NCBI RefSeq assembly: GCF_000331025.1
Contig: NC_020055.1
Location: 857,870-921,869, forward strand
DNA from: Maridesulfovibrio hydrothermalis AM13 = DSM 14728
GTDB taxonomy: Bacteria; Desulfobacterota; Desulfovibrionia; Desulfovibrionales; Desulfovibrionaceae
Length of the DNA: 64,000 nucleotides
Reading direction: 5' to 3'
Positions within the stretch are counted from its first letter, which is position 1. Every line of letters starts with the position of its first letter. Positions 27,179 through 35,985 of this stretch are shown piece after piece. The position numbers were made by a program, and so were the translations under genes. Below the pieces are notes generated by a model. That model was given only the letters and a program-made list of their open reading frames with translations. It was not told where the DNA came from and ran no database searches.

Positions 27179-28417
27179 TTACTTGAAATATTCATCACGC
27201 GGCAGGACTTGCTGTCCGCCGTCTTCGGTCATGTCTTTGACAGTAACCGTTCCGTTTTCAAATTCATCAGAGCCGAATATAAAACATTTCTTTGCGGCAA
27301 TTTTATTTGCATGACGCAGTTGCGCTTTCATGCTCTTAGCTACAAAGCCCACTTCACCTTTAAGACCGGTTCTGCGCAGTTTCTCAGCAAAAATCAAAGC
27401 GTCTTTGGCAGATCTTTCATCCACCAGAGCAACATAGAAATCCATAGCAGCCTCGAATTTTCCATCCATCAGCATGGCCAGACGTTCCATGCCGCAGGCA
27501 AAACCGATACCCGGAACCTTTTTGGCTCCGCCGAGACTTTCAACCAGACCGTCATAACGGCCCCCTCCTGCAACCGCAGTCTGCGCGCCGATATCACCGG
27601 AGGTCACTTCAAAAGTAGTTCTCTGATAATAGTCAAGACCGCGCACAAGGCGTGGATTCAGGGTGTATTCGAGACCGGCTTCATTAATTAGGGTGATCAC
27701 TACATCAAAGTGATCACGGCACTCCTGACAAAGGTGATCAGGAATGGAGGGAGCATCCACAGTGAGTTCTTTGCACTTCTTATTCTTGCAATCAAGGACT
27801 CGAAGCGGGTTGGTGGCTACGCGACGTTGACAATCATCACAGAGCTGCTCCTTATCTATACCGTTGAAGAAATCATCTAAAGCTTTACGGTAAACAGGAC
27901 GGCACTCGGGGCAGCCCAGTGAGTTAAGCTCAAAAGAAAGTTTTTCCAGTCCGATTTCCTTAAGAAAATTGGAAAGCATAAGCAGGACTTCTGCATCAGC
28001 CTGCGGTTCACTTGCGCCGAAGACCTCAGCATTAATCTGATGGAACTGGCGCATACGTCCGGCCTGCGGCCTTTCATAACGGAACATGGGACCGAATGTA
28101 AAAAATTTGCTGACTTTACCCGGCTGGTAGATTTTATTTTCCACATAAGCGCGGACAACTCCGGCTGTGGCTTCAGGGCGCATAGTCAGGGAGCGGCCCT
28201 TGCGGTCAGGAAAGGTGTACATTTCTTTTTGCACAACATCAGTTTCTTCACCGATGGAGCGGCAGAAAAGTTCAGTTTTTTCCAGAATGGGAGTTCTAAG
28301 CTCGCCAAAACCATATGCGGAGAACACATCTCTACCGGCCTTTTCCATGAAAGCGTAGCGTGCACTGTCTTCTGGAAAAAGGTCTGCAACGCCTTTAATT
28401 TTTTGTATTTTTGCCAT
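27179..28417 (-). CDS. hisS: Histidyl-tRNA synthetase
   Basis: HisS charges tRNA(His). The 412-residue class II synthetase has motif 2 in FRYERPQAGRMRQFHQ, the histidine-specific signatures LVRGLDYYQRTTFE and GGRYDGL, and motif 3 in GIGFACGMERL. The C-terminal anticodon-binding domain covers about residues 320-412. A pair of CxxC groups (CDDCQRR... and CQEC) lies in the insertion region around residues 190-235. It heads the hisS-aspS operon. Confidence 0.96.
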   Translation of the reverse strand: MAKIQKIKGVADLFPEDSARYAFMEKAGRDVFSAYGFGELRTPILEKTELFCRSIGEETDVVQKEMYTFPDRKGRSLTMRPEATAGVVRAYVENKIYQPGKVSKFFTFGPMFRYERPQAGRMRQFHQINAEVFGASEPQADAEVLLMLSNFLKEIGLEKLSFELNSLGCPECRPVYRKALDDFFNGIDKEQLCDDCQRRVATNPLRVLDCKNKKCKELTVDAPSIPDHLCQECRDHFDVVITLINEAGLEYTLNPRLVRGLDYYQRTTFEVTSGDIGAQTAVAGGGRYDGLVESLGGAKKVPGIGFACGMERLAMLMDGKFEAAMDFYVALVDERSAKDALIFAEKLRRTGLKGEVGFVAKSMKAQLRHANKIAAKKCFIFGSDEFENGTVTVKDMTEDGGQQVLPRDEYFK

Positions 28418-28494
28418 ATCACTTCTCTTTGCGGATTTCCGGGATAATTTTTAAATAACAGTTCCGATCCCGGTACGGAGCGTGGAACCAAATT

Positions 28495-28523
28495 TCGTTA
28501 GTCCATTTAGTTATGAATGTCAA
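28495..28523 (-). promoter_or_regulatory. Possible hisS promoter
   Basis: On the minus strand a perfect -35 box TTGACA (28518-28523) is 17 bases before TAACGA (28495-28500), a poor -10. It is 78 bases upstream of the hisS start. Confidence 0.35.
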
Positions 28524-28656
28524 AAAACGGGGACAGTTCAAAATGCAAATTATTAACCTTCTATTGCCAATTATCAGAAGCTGCGGCATGAACAGTTATC
28601 TGATTTCTTAATTTTTAAACTTAACAATTCCATACAAATAATCCGGAGAAAAATAT

Positions 28657-29127
28657 ATGCAGTTTGTCACCTCTGACGATTACGTTGACTTCACAGGCCC
28701 CAATGCGGGAAAATATCTTTTTAATTTTGCTAAATTTCAAACCCTGCGTGACGGCTTTACCGTGACATGGCATTGGCCTGCTTTCCTGTTCGGATTCTGG
28801 TGGTTTCTGTATCGCAAGATGTATTTCTGGGCCTTTGTGACTTTTCTGGTCGGATTTCTGCCCTTTGGTAATTTTATTGCCCAGATCGGATACGGGCTTA
28901 GTGCATATTACTTTTACTACCGCGACAGTACCTCCAAGATCGGAGCCATCAAAGCCACGGTCCCGGAAGGCAGAGCAAGGGATGTCATACGCGAGACCGG
29001 AGGAGTGCATTGGTGGGTTAAAATTGCTGGGGCAGTATGCTTTTTCCTGCAACCTCTGTGGATTTTTGTAATGTCTTTGCTTTTTGGCAGTGCTTTCATT
29101 TTTTCTTTTCAACAAGTTATGCTATAA
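28657..29127 (+). CDS. DUF2628-type small membrane protein
   Basis: This 156-residue inner-membrane protein has about three membrane helices (roughly residues 43-52 with 55-73, 76-90 and 123-150). The aromatic-rich segment WPAFLFGFWWFLYRKMY is typical of DUF2628. The function of the family is unknown. A strong CCGGAGAAA ribosome-binding site precedes ATG 28657. The caspase-like gene follows after 45 bases on the same strand, so the two may be co-transcribed. Confidence 0.75.
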   Translation: MQFVTSDDYVDFTGPNAGKYLFNFAKFQTLRDGFTVTWHWPAFLFGFWWFLYRKMYFWAFVTFLVGFLPFGNFIAQIGYGLSAYYFYYRDSTSKIGAIKATVPEGRARDVIRETGGVHWWVKIAGAVCFFLQPLWIFVMSLLFGSAFIFSFQQVML

Positions 29128-29172
29128 AGGAAGTCTCAACTCAAATAAGTCTATTTCTGAAGGGGGTCGTAA

Positions 29173-30069
29173 ATGAAAACGGGATTATCTTTTAGGTCGG
29201 CAGGAATATTCTTTCTGGTTATTTTCTCTGCCCTGCTGCTCGCAGCAAACGATTCTTTGGCACAGTCCCGGCTTGCCTTGCTGATTGGTAACTCCGCTTA
29301 CAAAAACGGTCCGCTTCGCAATCCTGTCAACGATGTTTCAGCCATGCACAAGTCGCTTAAACAGTCCGGCTTTGATGTTATGGTTGTCAAGAACGCCGAC
29401 CGCGCCACAATCGGCAAAGCCATTGATGAATTCGGGCGTAAGCTGAAAGGATATGACGTGGGCCTTTTCTATTTTTCCGGCCACGGGTTGCAGGTTAATG
29501 GTCGCAACTATCTGGTCCCGCTGCATATGAAAATTCAGGGACAGGCTGATGTCCAGTATGAAGCCATTGATGCAGGCAAGGTTCTCGCCAAGATGGAGGA
29601 TGCCGGCAACAGAATGAACATCGTCATTCTGGATGCCTGCCGTAACAATCCATTCAAGCGCAGTTTCCGCTCTGCATCTAACGGCCTTGCCCAGATGGAT
29701 GCGCCTACAGGATCATTTATCGCTTTCGCTACCGCCCCCGGTGATGTGGCTCTTGACGGGCGCGGAAGCAACAGCCCCTACGTTGCCAACATGCTCAGCA
29801 ATATGAAAAAGAAAAATCTGACTATCGAGCAATTTTTTAAAAAGGTCCGCAGAGGAGTCATGAAAGATACCAACAAAAAGCAGGTTCCGTGGGAATCCTC
29901 TTCACTGGTAGGTGATTTCTATTTTGGCGGAAAAGGGGCCTCTTCCGGATCATCCGCAAGTCAGCAAACCAGCAGCCAGCAACAGGCTGCACCGGCCGCC
30001 GCCCCCGCGCCAAGGCCGAAGCCTCGCAAATCCAAGAGCGGGCAGGCTATGGACAGTTTGCTGAATTAA
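29173..30069 (+). CDS. Secreted caspase-like (C14) peptidase, orthocaspase
   Basis: This 298-residue protein has a signal peptide (cleavage after about residue 30, DSLA-QS) and a caspase fold of peptidase family C14. The catalytic pair is visible: His104 in YFSGHG and Cys156 in LDACRNNPF. The start of the domain, RLALLIGNSAYKNGPLRNP, is also typical. The last 45 residues are rich in Ser, Gln, Ala and Pro and end in a basic tail, probably disordered. Export to the periplasm is likely. Bacterial homologues often cleave after Arg or Lys; the physiological target is unknown. It lies 45 bases after the DUF2628 gene, and a strong terminator follows. Confidence 0.9.
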   Translation: MKTGLSFRSAGIFFLVIFSALLLAANDSLAQSRLALLIGNSAYKNGPLRNPVNDVSAMHKSLKQSGFDVMVVKNADRATIGKAIDEFGRKLKGYDVGLFYFSGHGLQVNGRNYLVPLHMKIQGQADVQYEAIDAGKVLAKMEDAGNRMNIVILDACRNNPFKRSFRSASNGLAQMDAPTGSFIAFATAPGDVALDGRGSNSPYVANMLSNMKKKNLTIEQFFKKVRRGVMKDTNKKQVPWESSSLVGDFYFGGKGASSGSSASQQTSSQQQAAPAAAPAPRPKPRKSKSGQAMDSLLN

Positions 30070-30094
30070 CGTGAATATAAAGTATGACAGATTT

Positions 30095-30133
30095 AAAGGC
30101 CGGACCTCCGTAAGGAAATCCGGCCTTTTTATT
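30095..30133 (+). terminator. Terminator after the caspase-like gene
   Basis: AAAGGCCGGA (30095-30104) pairs perfectly with TCCGGCCTTT (30119-30128), followed by a T run and TATTT. The convergent trmI end lies 60 bases beyond. Confidence 0.92.
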
Positions 30134-30187
30134 TATAACAAATCAACTTCGAACAACAGCTAAAGCAAAAATCTATTCAGATTTTAT

Positions 30188-31180
30188 TTACTCTGCTGAA
30201 GTTCCCTCTTTCGGCTCTTTCGGTTCTTCGGCGGAGTTTTCAACAGCTGTTTCTACAGTGGTTTCAGCTTTTGCTTTTGCCTCTGCTTCCTGCGCTGCCT
30301 TGAGTGCTTCTGCCGGAGTATCGATCATATCTTCTTTTTTTACTTTGTACTTATCAGCCGGCGGCTTGCCTCTATTATCTCTTTTTTTCCTGCTGGCCAG
30401 CTCGGGCATCATATCACAACCTTCTGTGGAACGAGCGAAAATCAGAAAACCGGTGTGCCCTACCATACGGTCTTCGGGACGCAGTCTTTCTGCTATAGGC
30501 TTGTATCGACGCAGCATAATTTCAACCACTTCGAGATCGGAAAAAGATGCTTTTTCCAGAGCAGCAAGAAGCTCGCTGACCTGATTGGTTGTCGGCAGCA
30601 GAAAACCGCACATTGCGCCCGGGATTACTGCTTTAGGAATATGGTGCAGAAACTCCCACGGATTCGGCACGTCCAGAAACAGTGCATCACAATCAGTAGC
30701 CTGAAAGCCATCTTCGATATCCAGATTGAACTGCTCAACACGATGATCAAGTCCGGCCCATTCCATATTGCGCTTTACCAGCTTATAAAATTCGGGACGT
30801 TTTTCGTGGGTGTAGACTTTACCGGTATCCCCGACATAATATGCCAGAGCAGTAGTCAGCCCGCCGGAACCGGAACCGGATTCAACAACCCTTACACCGG
30901 GACCAATTCCCAGCTTGAGCAGCAGATAGCCGATTTCCTTGGGGTACATAATCTGAGTCTGACGCTTAACGCCTTTGATGAGATCATGCACTGTGGGTTT
31001 CAAAATCTGATATTTGCGGCCCATATGGGTTTCCACAATTTTTCCGTATCCCGCAGCGGCAATATCGTCCATAAGGATCTTGCCGTCGTGTGTATGTATT
31101 TCATCCCCTTCTTTGAGCACGCGCAGATAACGCTTACCCTGAGGGTTAACTAGCAATATAACTTGTCCTGCATTAAGCAT
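30188..31180 (-). CDS. trmI: tRNA (adenine-N1)-methyltransferase TrmI-like
   Basis: TrmI methylates N1 of adenine 58 in the T loop of tRNAs. The protein has an N-terminal small domain (QVILLVNPQGKRYLR) and a Rossmann domain with VVESGSGSGGLTTALAYY as SAM site. LFLDVPNPWEFL carries the catalytic Asp-Val-Pro motif. The C-terminal 70 residues are charged, ending in a Glu/Lys-rich tail probably not needed for catalysis. ATG 31180 is preceded by AGGAGG, which decides the start (330 residues); a longer frame to 31249 has no support. It is convergent with the caspase-like gene. Confidence 0.93.
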   Translation of the reverse strand: MLNAGQVILLVNPQGKRYLRVLKEGDEIHTHDGKILMDDIAAAGYGKIVETHMGRKYQILKPTVHDLIKGVKRQTQIMYPKEIGYLLLKLGIGPGVRVVESGSGSGGLTTALAYYVGDTGKVYTHEKRPEFYKLVKRNMEWAGLDHRVEQFNLDIEDGFQATDCDALFLDVPNPWEFLHHIPKAVIPGAMCGFLLPTTNQVSELLAALEKASFSDLEVVEIMLRRYKPIAERLRPEDRMVGHTGFLIFARSTEGCDMMPELASRKKRDNRGKPPADKYKVKKEDMIDTPAEALKAAQEAEAKAKAETTVETAVENSAEEPKEPKEGTSAE

Positions 31181-31741
31181 TGACTTCCTCCTGAATAAAT
31201 ATCTCGCCGGATTACGAATGAAACGGGCCAAAGTCAATGCTAAAAGCATATCAGGGGTCTATTTCAAGCCTTTTTATCCCCTGTCTGCAATCCTTTAGCA
31301 TTACATAAAAATAATGCATATTTTAATTTTTATAATGCGTTGGACTTGCTTCTGCGGTGTAATCGGCTTATTTACTGACTACTATAATTAATAGCTTGAG
31401 TTTTTTGTGTAATCAGAATAAATGCATGACTTCCCAAAAAGAATAGCGGACCATCCTGCTGCTTTTGCCTGCGTGATAAAAGATCATACTTTAAACGGTG
31501 TAAAGCTTTCGTTCTTCCCGCAAATCCGGTTTTACTTTTACTGACAGGCAGCCCCTGCCTGCAAATGCAGTACTGCGCTTGCCAGATGGTTATCAGATAT
31601 TAATATATCAGAAACGGGAAAATATTTATGTAAAAAGCCGGCCAGATAGATCTATGCCAGTTTGATTTTTTTTGTTCTTGCAGGCAATATTGCTTAAGTA
31701 ATTTCAATCAATTTTATTTTTTGCTTCTTGATGGAGCTATT
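31181..31741. other. Large divergent spacer, no gene recognised
   Basis: This 561-base region separates divergent trmI and the radical SAM gene. I see no coding frame with a ribosome-binding site. It contains a TATAAT at 31383-31388 without a good -35, and a 7-bp perfect hairpin CAGGCAG-CCC-CTGCCTG at 31545-31561. It could host a small RNA or a long leader; nothing in it identifies one. Confidence 0.5.
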
Positions 31742-32728
31742 ATGGGTTATGAGTATGTCTTCGGGCCGGTTTTTTCCGGTAGGTTAGGCCGTTCACTTGG
31801 TCTTGATCTTCTTGGCAAAAGAATTTGCTCTATGGATTGCGTTTACTGCGAAGTGGGGAAAACCGATACTTTGACAGATGAACGCAAGGCTTACGTATCT
31901 GCTGCAAAGATTCTTGAAGAACTAGGCAGATGGAAACAGGAAGGCCATCTTCCCCCCGAAGTAATTACTTTAGGAGGTCTGGGTGAACCCACCCTGAACT
32001 CTGATATGCCCGAAATTATACGAGGTGTTAAAAAACTTTTCCCGTCAATGAACGTGGCTGTGCTGACAAACGCAACCACAATGACGGACCCTGAAGTACG
32101 CAGGGAATTACTGGAGGCAGATGTGGTGCTTCCATCAATGGATTCTCTGGTTGCTTCTGAATTCCGGACCATAAACAGGCCATGCAAGGGGACTGACCCC
32201 GAAGCCATAGCCAAGGCCCTGATCGAATTCCGCAAGGAGTTCAAAGGTAAGATTTTTCTGGAAGTGCTCCTTTCATGGGGATACAATGATTCGGAGGAAA
32301 ACCTTTCTAAAATGAAAGATTTTTGTACCGAAATTTCCCCGGACCGCATTGATGTGGTCACACTTTCACGTCCCGGTACTCTGGATAAGGCTGGTCCGGT
32401 TGACCCCGGAACTTTAAGCCGTTGGAAAAAGGTTCTTGACGCCGCGCCCTGCAAAGACAGGGAATGCGGGCCAGATACAGACGTGAAAAAAGTGAGCAGC
32501 ACGGATACATCCACTCATGTGCAAGGTGGAGACTCCGCTGCATTTGACCGGATTCAGGCTTCTCTCATGCGACGGCCGCAAACAGCGCAACAGCTTTCTA
32601 AAGCCCTTGAAGTGCCGCTTTCAAAAGTGGACGAGGTGATTAAAGAGCTGGACATAAGCGGCAGATTAAACGTCAGGCAAACGGGTGATGAAATTTATTA
32701 CGATTGCAGGCTTGACGACAATTCATGA
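31742..32728 (+). CDS. Radical SAM protein with C-terminal winged-helix-like domain
   Basis: This 328-residue enzyme binds a [4Fe-4S] cluster through Cys29, Cys33 and Cys36 (CSMDCVYC) and uses S-adenosylmethionine. TLGGLGEPTLN corresponds to the glycine-rich SAM motif. The last about 70 residues, after a linker with HVQGGDSAAFDRIQ, look like a winged-helix or MarR-like module. ATG 31742 is chosen because GGAG lies five bases upstream; a TTG at 31721 has no support. The fold resembles the wyosine-type radical SAM group, but the substrate is unknown. It lies 50 bases before the RNase G gene. Confidence 0.82.
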   Translation: MGYEYVFGPVFSGRLGRSLGLDLLGKRICSMDCVYCEVGKTDTLTDERKAYVSAAKILEELGRWKQEGHLPPEVITLGGLGEPTLNSDMPEIIRGVKKLFPSMNVAVLTNATTMTDPEVRRELLEADVVLPSMDSLVASEFRTINRPCKGTDPEAIAKALIEFRKEFKGKIFLEVLLSWGYNDSEENLSKMKDFCTEISPDRIDVVTLSRPGTLDKAGPVDPGTLSRWKKVLDAAPCKDRECGPDTDVKKVSSTDTSTHVQGGDSAAFDRIQASLMRRPQTAQQLSKALEVPLSKVDEVIKELDISGRLNVRQTGDEIYYDCRLDDNS

Positions 32729-32778
32729 TTTTAGCTCCTGAATCCCGGGAATTTTAAACTTTTCCTGGAATTAGGATA

Positions 32779-34257
32779 ATGACAATAATTAATAGTAGTA
32801 AGAAAAGAAAAGAGAAAATGTTCATCAGCGTGCTTCCCGGCGAACAGGTCGAAGTCGCGCTCACTCAGGAAGGTCAGGTCATCGAGTATTACGTAGAAAT
32901 GCTCCATCAGGCCAAGACCAAAGGTAACATATACAAAGGTTACATCCATAACATCGATGCTGCGCTTCAGGCGGCTTTCATCAACTACGGGTCCGAACGT
33001 AACGGATTTTTGCAGGTTGATGAGGTGCATCCTGAATATTATCAGGGCACATATAAACTAAAAAAAGGGCATAGATATCCTCTTTTGCAGAAGGTTCTTA
33101 AACCCGGACAGGATATTTTTGTTCAGGTTGTAAAGGAACCCACCGGCAAAAAAGGTGCTTTCCTTTCCTCCTACCTTTCACTTCCGGGCCGTTACTTTGT
33201 ACTCACCCCCGGACGTGAACAGATCGGCATTTCCCGCAAGATCGAGGATGAAAAAGAACGCGCCAGACTCAAGGATCTGATCAATGAAGTCAATCCCGGT
33301 GACGGGGTGGGCGTTATCGTACGCACAGCAAGTAAAGGGCAAAGCAAATCCGCGCTCAGACGTGATTTTAAATTTCTGACCCGCCTCTGGAACGATGTTC
33401 GTGAAAAAGGTCAGGATGCCAAGCCGCCGTCTTTGGTCTACGAAGAGATGGGACTGGCTTCACGCGCTGTACGTGACTACCTGTCCTCTGACGTGTCCGA
33501 AATCTGGGTGGATGATAAAGAGACAGCTGAACAGGTCAAAAAACTTGCAACACTCTCTTTTCCGCGCCGCAATAATCTGGTCAAGGTCCACAACGATACC
33601 GATAAATCCCTCTGGGAACGGTTCAATCTGGTCAAACAGATCGAGCAGATATACGGGCGTGAAGTTAATCTGCCCTCCGGTGGAAGACTGGTTTTCGACC
33701 AGACCGAAGCTCTGACTGCAATTGATATCAACTCCGGTAAAATCGGCGGCGAACGCAATTTCAAAGAGATGGCTCTTAAGACCAACAAAGAAAGTGCCGA
33801 AATGATTGCCCGCCAGCTCAAGCTGCGTGATCTGGGCGGTCAGGTCGTTATCGACTTTATCGAGATGAAAGATCCCAAACATTGCCGCGAAGTGGAAAAA
33901 ACCATGCGCGCAGCACTCAAAGGAGATCGAGCCAGAACGGATGTAGGACGCATATCCCGCTTCGGACTTATGGAACTTGTCCGTCAGCGTCTCGGGTCTT
34001 CCGCCATCGCAGTCAGCACGGAATCCTGTCCCAGCTGTGAAGGAACAGGCATCAGGCGTAACATGGAATGGCAGTCCATGCAGGCCCTTAAAGATATTTA
34101 CAGAATGCTCAGACGGCCCGGCTGCCCCGTCCCGCTTGCTTATGAGGCTGAGGAAGAGCTTGCGCTCTATCTGCTCAACCACAAACGCGATGCAATCATC
34201 CAGTACGAAAAGATGTTCGACACAAAGATCAACATTGAAATTCAATGGGCTGAGTAA
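32779..34257 (+). CDS. rng: Ribonuclease E/G family endoribonuclease
   Basis: This RNase G-size enzyme (492 residues) cuts single-stranded AU-rich RNA and matures rRNA ends. An S1 RNA-binding domain (about residues 45-130, GNIYKGYIHNIDAALQAAF) precedes the 5'-sensor and DNase I-like parts. The catalytic metal ligands are Asp316 in LTAIDINSG and Asp359 in QVVIDFIEM. The zinc-link cysteines are in CPSCEGTG. It lacks the long C-terminal scaffold of RNase E. ATG 32779 adds a lysine-rich start; ATG 32818 is an alternative. It ends at a strong terminator. Confidence 0.93.
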   Translation: MTIINSSKKRKEKMFISVLPGEQVEVALTQEGQVIEYYVEMLHQAKTKGNIYKGYIHNIDAALQAAFINYGSERNGFLQVDEVHPEYYQGTYKLKKGHRYPLLQKVLKPGQDIFVQVVKEPTGKKGAFLSSYLSLPGRYFVLTPGREQIGISRKIEDEKERARLKDLINEVNPGDGVGVIVRTASKGQSKSALRRDFKFLTRLWNDVREKGQDAKPPSLVYEEMGLASRAVRDYLSSDVSEIWVDDKETAEQVKKLATLSFPRRNNLVKVHNDTDKSLWERFNLVKQIEQIYGREVNLPSGGRLVFDQTEALTAIDINSGKIGGERNFKEMALKTNKESAEMIARQLKLRDLGGQVVIDFIEMKDPKHCREVEKTMRAALKGDRARTDVGRISRFGLMELVRQRLGSSAIAVSTESCPSCEGTGIRRNMEWQSMQALKDIYRMLRRPGCPVPLAYEAEEELALYLLNHKRDAIIQYEKMFDTKINIEIQWAE

Positions 34258-34274
34258 TATTTAGCTGATTTCAC

Positions 34275-34305
34275 AGGGCAGTACTTAGCGGTACTGCCCT
34301 TTTTT
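34275..34305 (+). terminator. Terminator after the RNase G gene
   Basis: AGGGCAGTAC (34275-34284) pairs perfectly with GTACTGCCCT (34291-34300), followed by six T residues. Confidence 0.94.
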
Positions 34306-34381
34306 GATTTTGTTAAATAAAGATATGCACTGCTCAAAGCATCATCACCTATAAAAAACGCATAACGTAACAAAAGAACAA

Positions 34382-34927
34382 ATGTCCTCCAAACGAATTT
34401 TATTGCATGCCTGCTGTGGCCCCTGTTCTATCACCACGATAGATATTTTGCATGATCAGGGCTTTGAGATCTGCGCTTTTTTCTACAACCCCAACATCCA
34501 CCCTTTGCAGGAATATGTTCGGCGCAGGGACGGTTTTCTGGAAGTTGCTGAAAAAATGAATGTGAAGGTGATCGGCAGTCTTGCGGAATACGACTCAAAA
34601 AGATGGTTCCGCTCAATCGCTTATCGCGAAGAAAACCGCTGCTTTCATTGTTATGCGGACCGGCTGGAGCGTACTTTGTCGCTTGCAAAACGCGGCGGGT
34701 TTGATTTTTTTACCAGCACCTTGCTTTATAGCAAATTTCAACAGCACAAACGCATTGCAGAGCTTGGAAAAGATATGGCAGGTGACGGCAGATGTGCGTT
34801 CTATTATTATGATTTTCGCGAAGGCTGGAAAGACGGCATTGAACGCTCGAAAAAAATGGGCATTTATCGTCAGCAATATTGCGGTTGCCTTTTCAGTGAA
34901 AACGAAAGATTCACAAAAGAACTGTAA
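34382..34927 (+). CDS. queH: Epoxyqueuosine reductase QueH
   Basis: QueH reduces epoxyqueuosine in tRNA to queuosine, the last step of the pathway, and replaces QueG in many anaerobes. The 181-residue protein has the N-terminal HACCGPCS cysteines (Cys11, Cys12, Cys15). It also has RCFHCYADRLERT in the middle and YCGCLFS at the C-terminus, which bind the Fe-S cluster and a further metal. The length is normal for the DUF208 family. The ribosome-binding site is weak. No other queuosine genes lie in the window. Confidence 0.92.
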   Translation: MSSKRILLHACCGPCSITTIDILHDQGFEICAFFYNPNIHPLQEYVRRRDGFLEVAEKMNVKVIGSLAEYDSKRWFRSIAYREENRCFHCYADRLERTLSLAKRGGFDFFTSTLLYSKFQQHKRIAELGKDMAGDGRCAFYYYDFREGWKDGIERSKKMGIYRQQYCGCLFSENERFTKEL

Positions 34928-35126
34928 CCGCTATGAAATTATAAAGCTGAGCTGTACAAGTTTTATCCGTAGCCTTTAAAGTAACCTTTGCCGGAAAACA
35001 TTTATACAGTGCTCCAAAATCTTCGCTTGTTATAATAAATTTATCCCGTTATTCTAGTATAAAATAGTAGTCCGGTTAGAAACACTATTTGTTCAGAATA
35101 TACTATAGCAAGCAGGAAAAGTGAGT

Positions 35127-35963
35127 ATGGAAAAACATCTAATGGTCTGTGTCTGCGCAGATGGCGCAGCATCATATGCGGTCCGGTTCATTAAGGATTT
35201 TTTTAATTCACCTTGTGATGTGCGTATCACCTTATTTCATGTTGCTCCTCCTAAAGGATCATGGTGCACCGTCAATCCTCTAAAAAAAGGACGGCAGCTT
35301 CTGGAGGAAACCCGCGAATGGTTCATCAACCACAGCTTCTGCGATGAAAGCAGGATTGATATCAAAAGCATCCATTCACGCGGCAGTACTGCCCGTGAAA
35401 TAGTTCAGGAAGGATATAAGGGAATGTATGACGCAGTCCTCATGGGCCGCCAGACTCCATCCATGCTTGAAGAATTTTTTGATTACAGCGTGGGTAATAA
35501 GGTCATTTGGGAACAGATTGATTTTCCGTTGTGGTTCTGCAAATGTCCGCTTGATATTCCTAAAAAAGATATCCTGCTTTGCGTGGACGAGGACGCCCCT
35601 TCGCAGAGGATTGCTGATCATGTCGGATATATGCTCAGCGACAACCTCAACCATGATATAACCATGCTTTATGTATACAACCCCAAAAAAGAGGGAGCTG
35701 CAACCGCTGAAGATGTGTTTGCACTTTCCAGAAAGCATCTTGTTGCTAATGGGATTGATGCGCAGCGTATCAAGGAGCTGGTTCTTGAAGGCAGCAATGT
35801 TGCCCAGACTATTCTGGATCATACTGCCGAGAAGAATTATGCGGTTGTTGCGGCCGGACGCGGTGTTCACGATCAAACTGCCAGAGAAAAACTTTTTCCC
35901 CGTTCAGTCTGTGTAAAATTGTTGCAGGGACTCGAAGTAACCGCATTGTGGATCAGCAGATAA
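35127..35963 (+). CDS. Universal stress protein with two UspA domains
   Basis: This about 278-residue cytoplasmic protein consists of two UspA-like halves, about residues 3-145 and 148-278. The second half carries GRGVHDQTAREKLFPRS, similar to the nucleotide-binding G-x2-G-x9-G(S/T) pattern with changes. The first half ends in GRQTPSMLEEFFDYSVGNKV. Such tandem Usp proteins respond to stress or growth arrest. ATG 35127 is chosen; GTG 35121 fits the AGGA spacing slightly better and is an alternative. It lies 22 bases before hemW, perhaps co-transcribed. Confidence 0.82.
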   Translation: MEKHLMVCVCADGAASYAVRFIKDFFNSPCDVRITLFHVAPPKGSWCTVNPLKKGRQLLEETREWFINHSFCDESRIDIKSIHSRGSTAREIVQEGYKGMYDAVLMGRQTPSMLEEFFDYSVGNKVIWEQIDFPLWFCKCPLDIPKKDILLCVDEDAPSQRIADHVGYMLSDNLNHDITMLYVYNPKKEGAATAEDVFALSRKHLVANGIDAQRIKELVLEGSNVAQTILDHTAEKNYAVVAAGRGVHDQTAREKLFPRSVCVKLLQGLEVTALWISR

Positions 35964-35985
35964 GACTGCCTCGTAAGGATAATTA

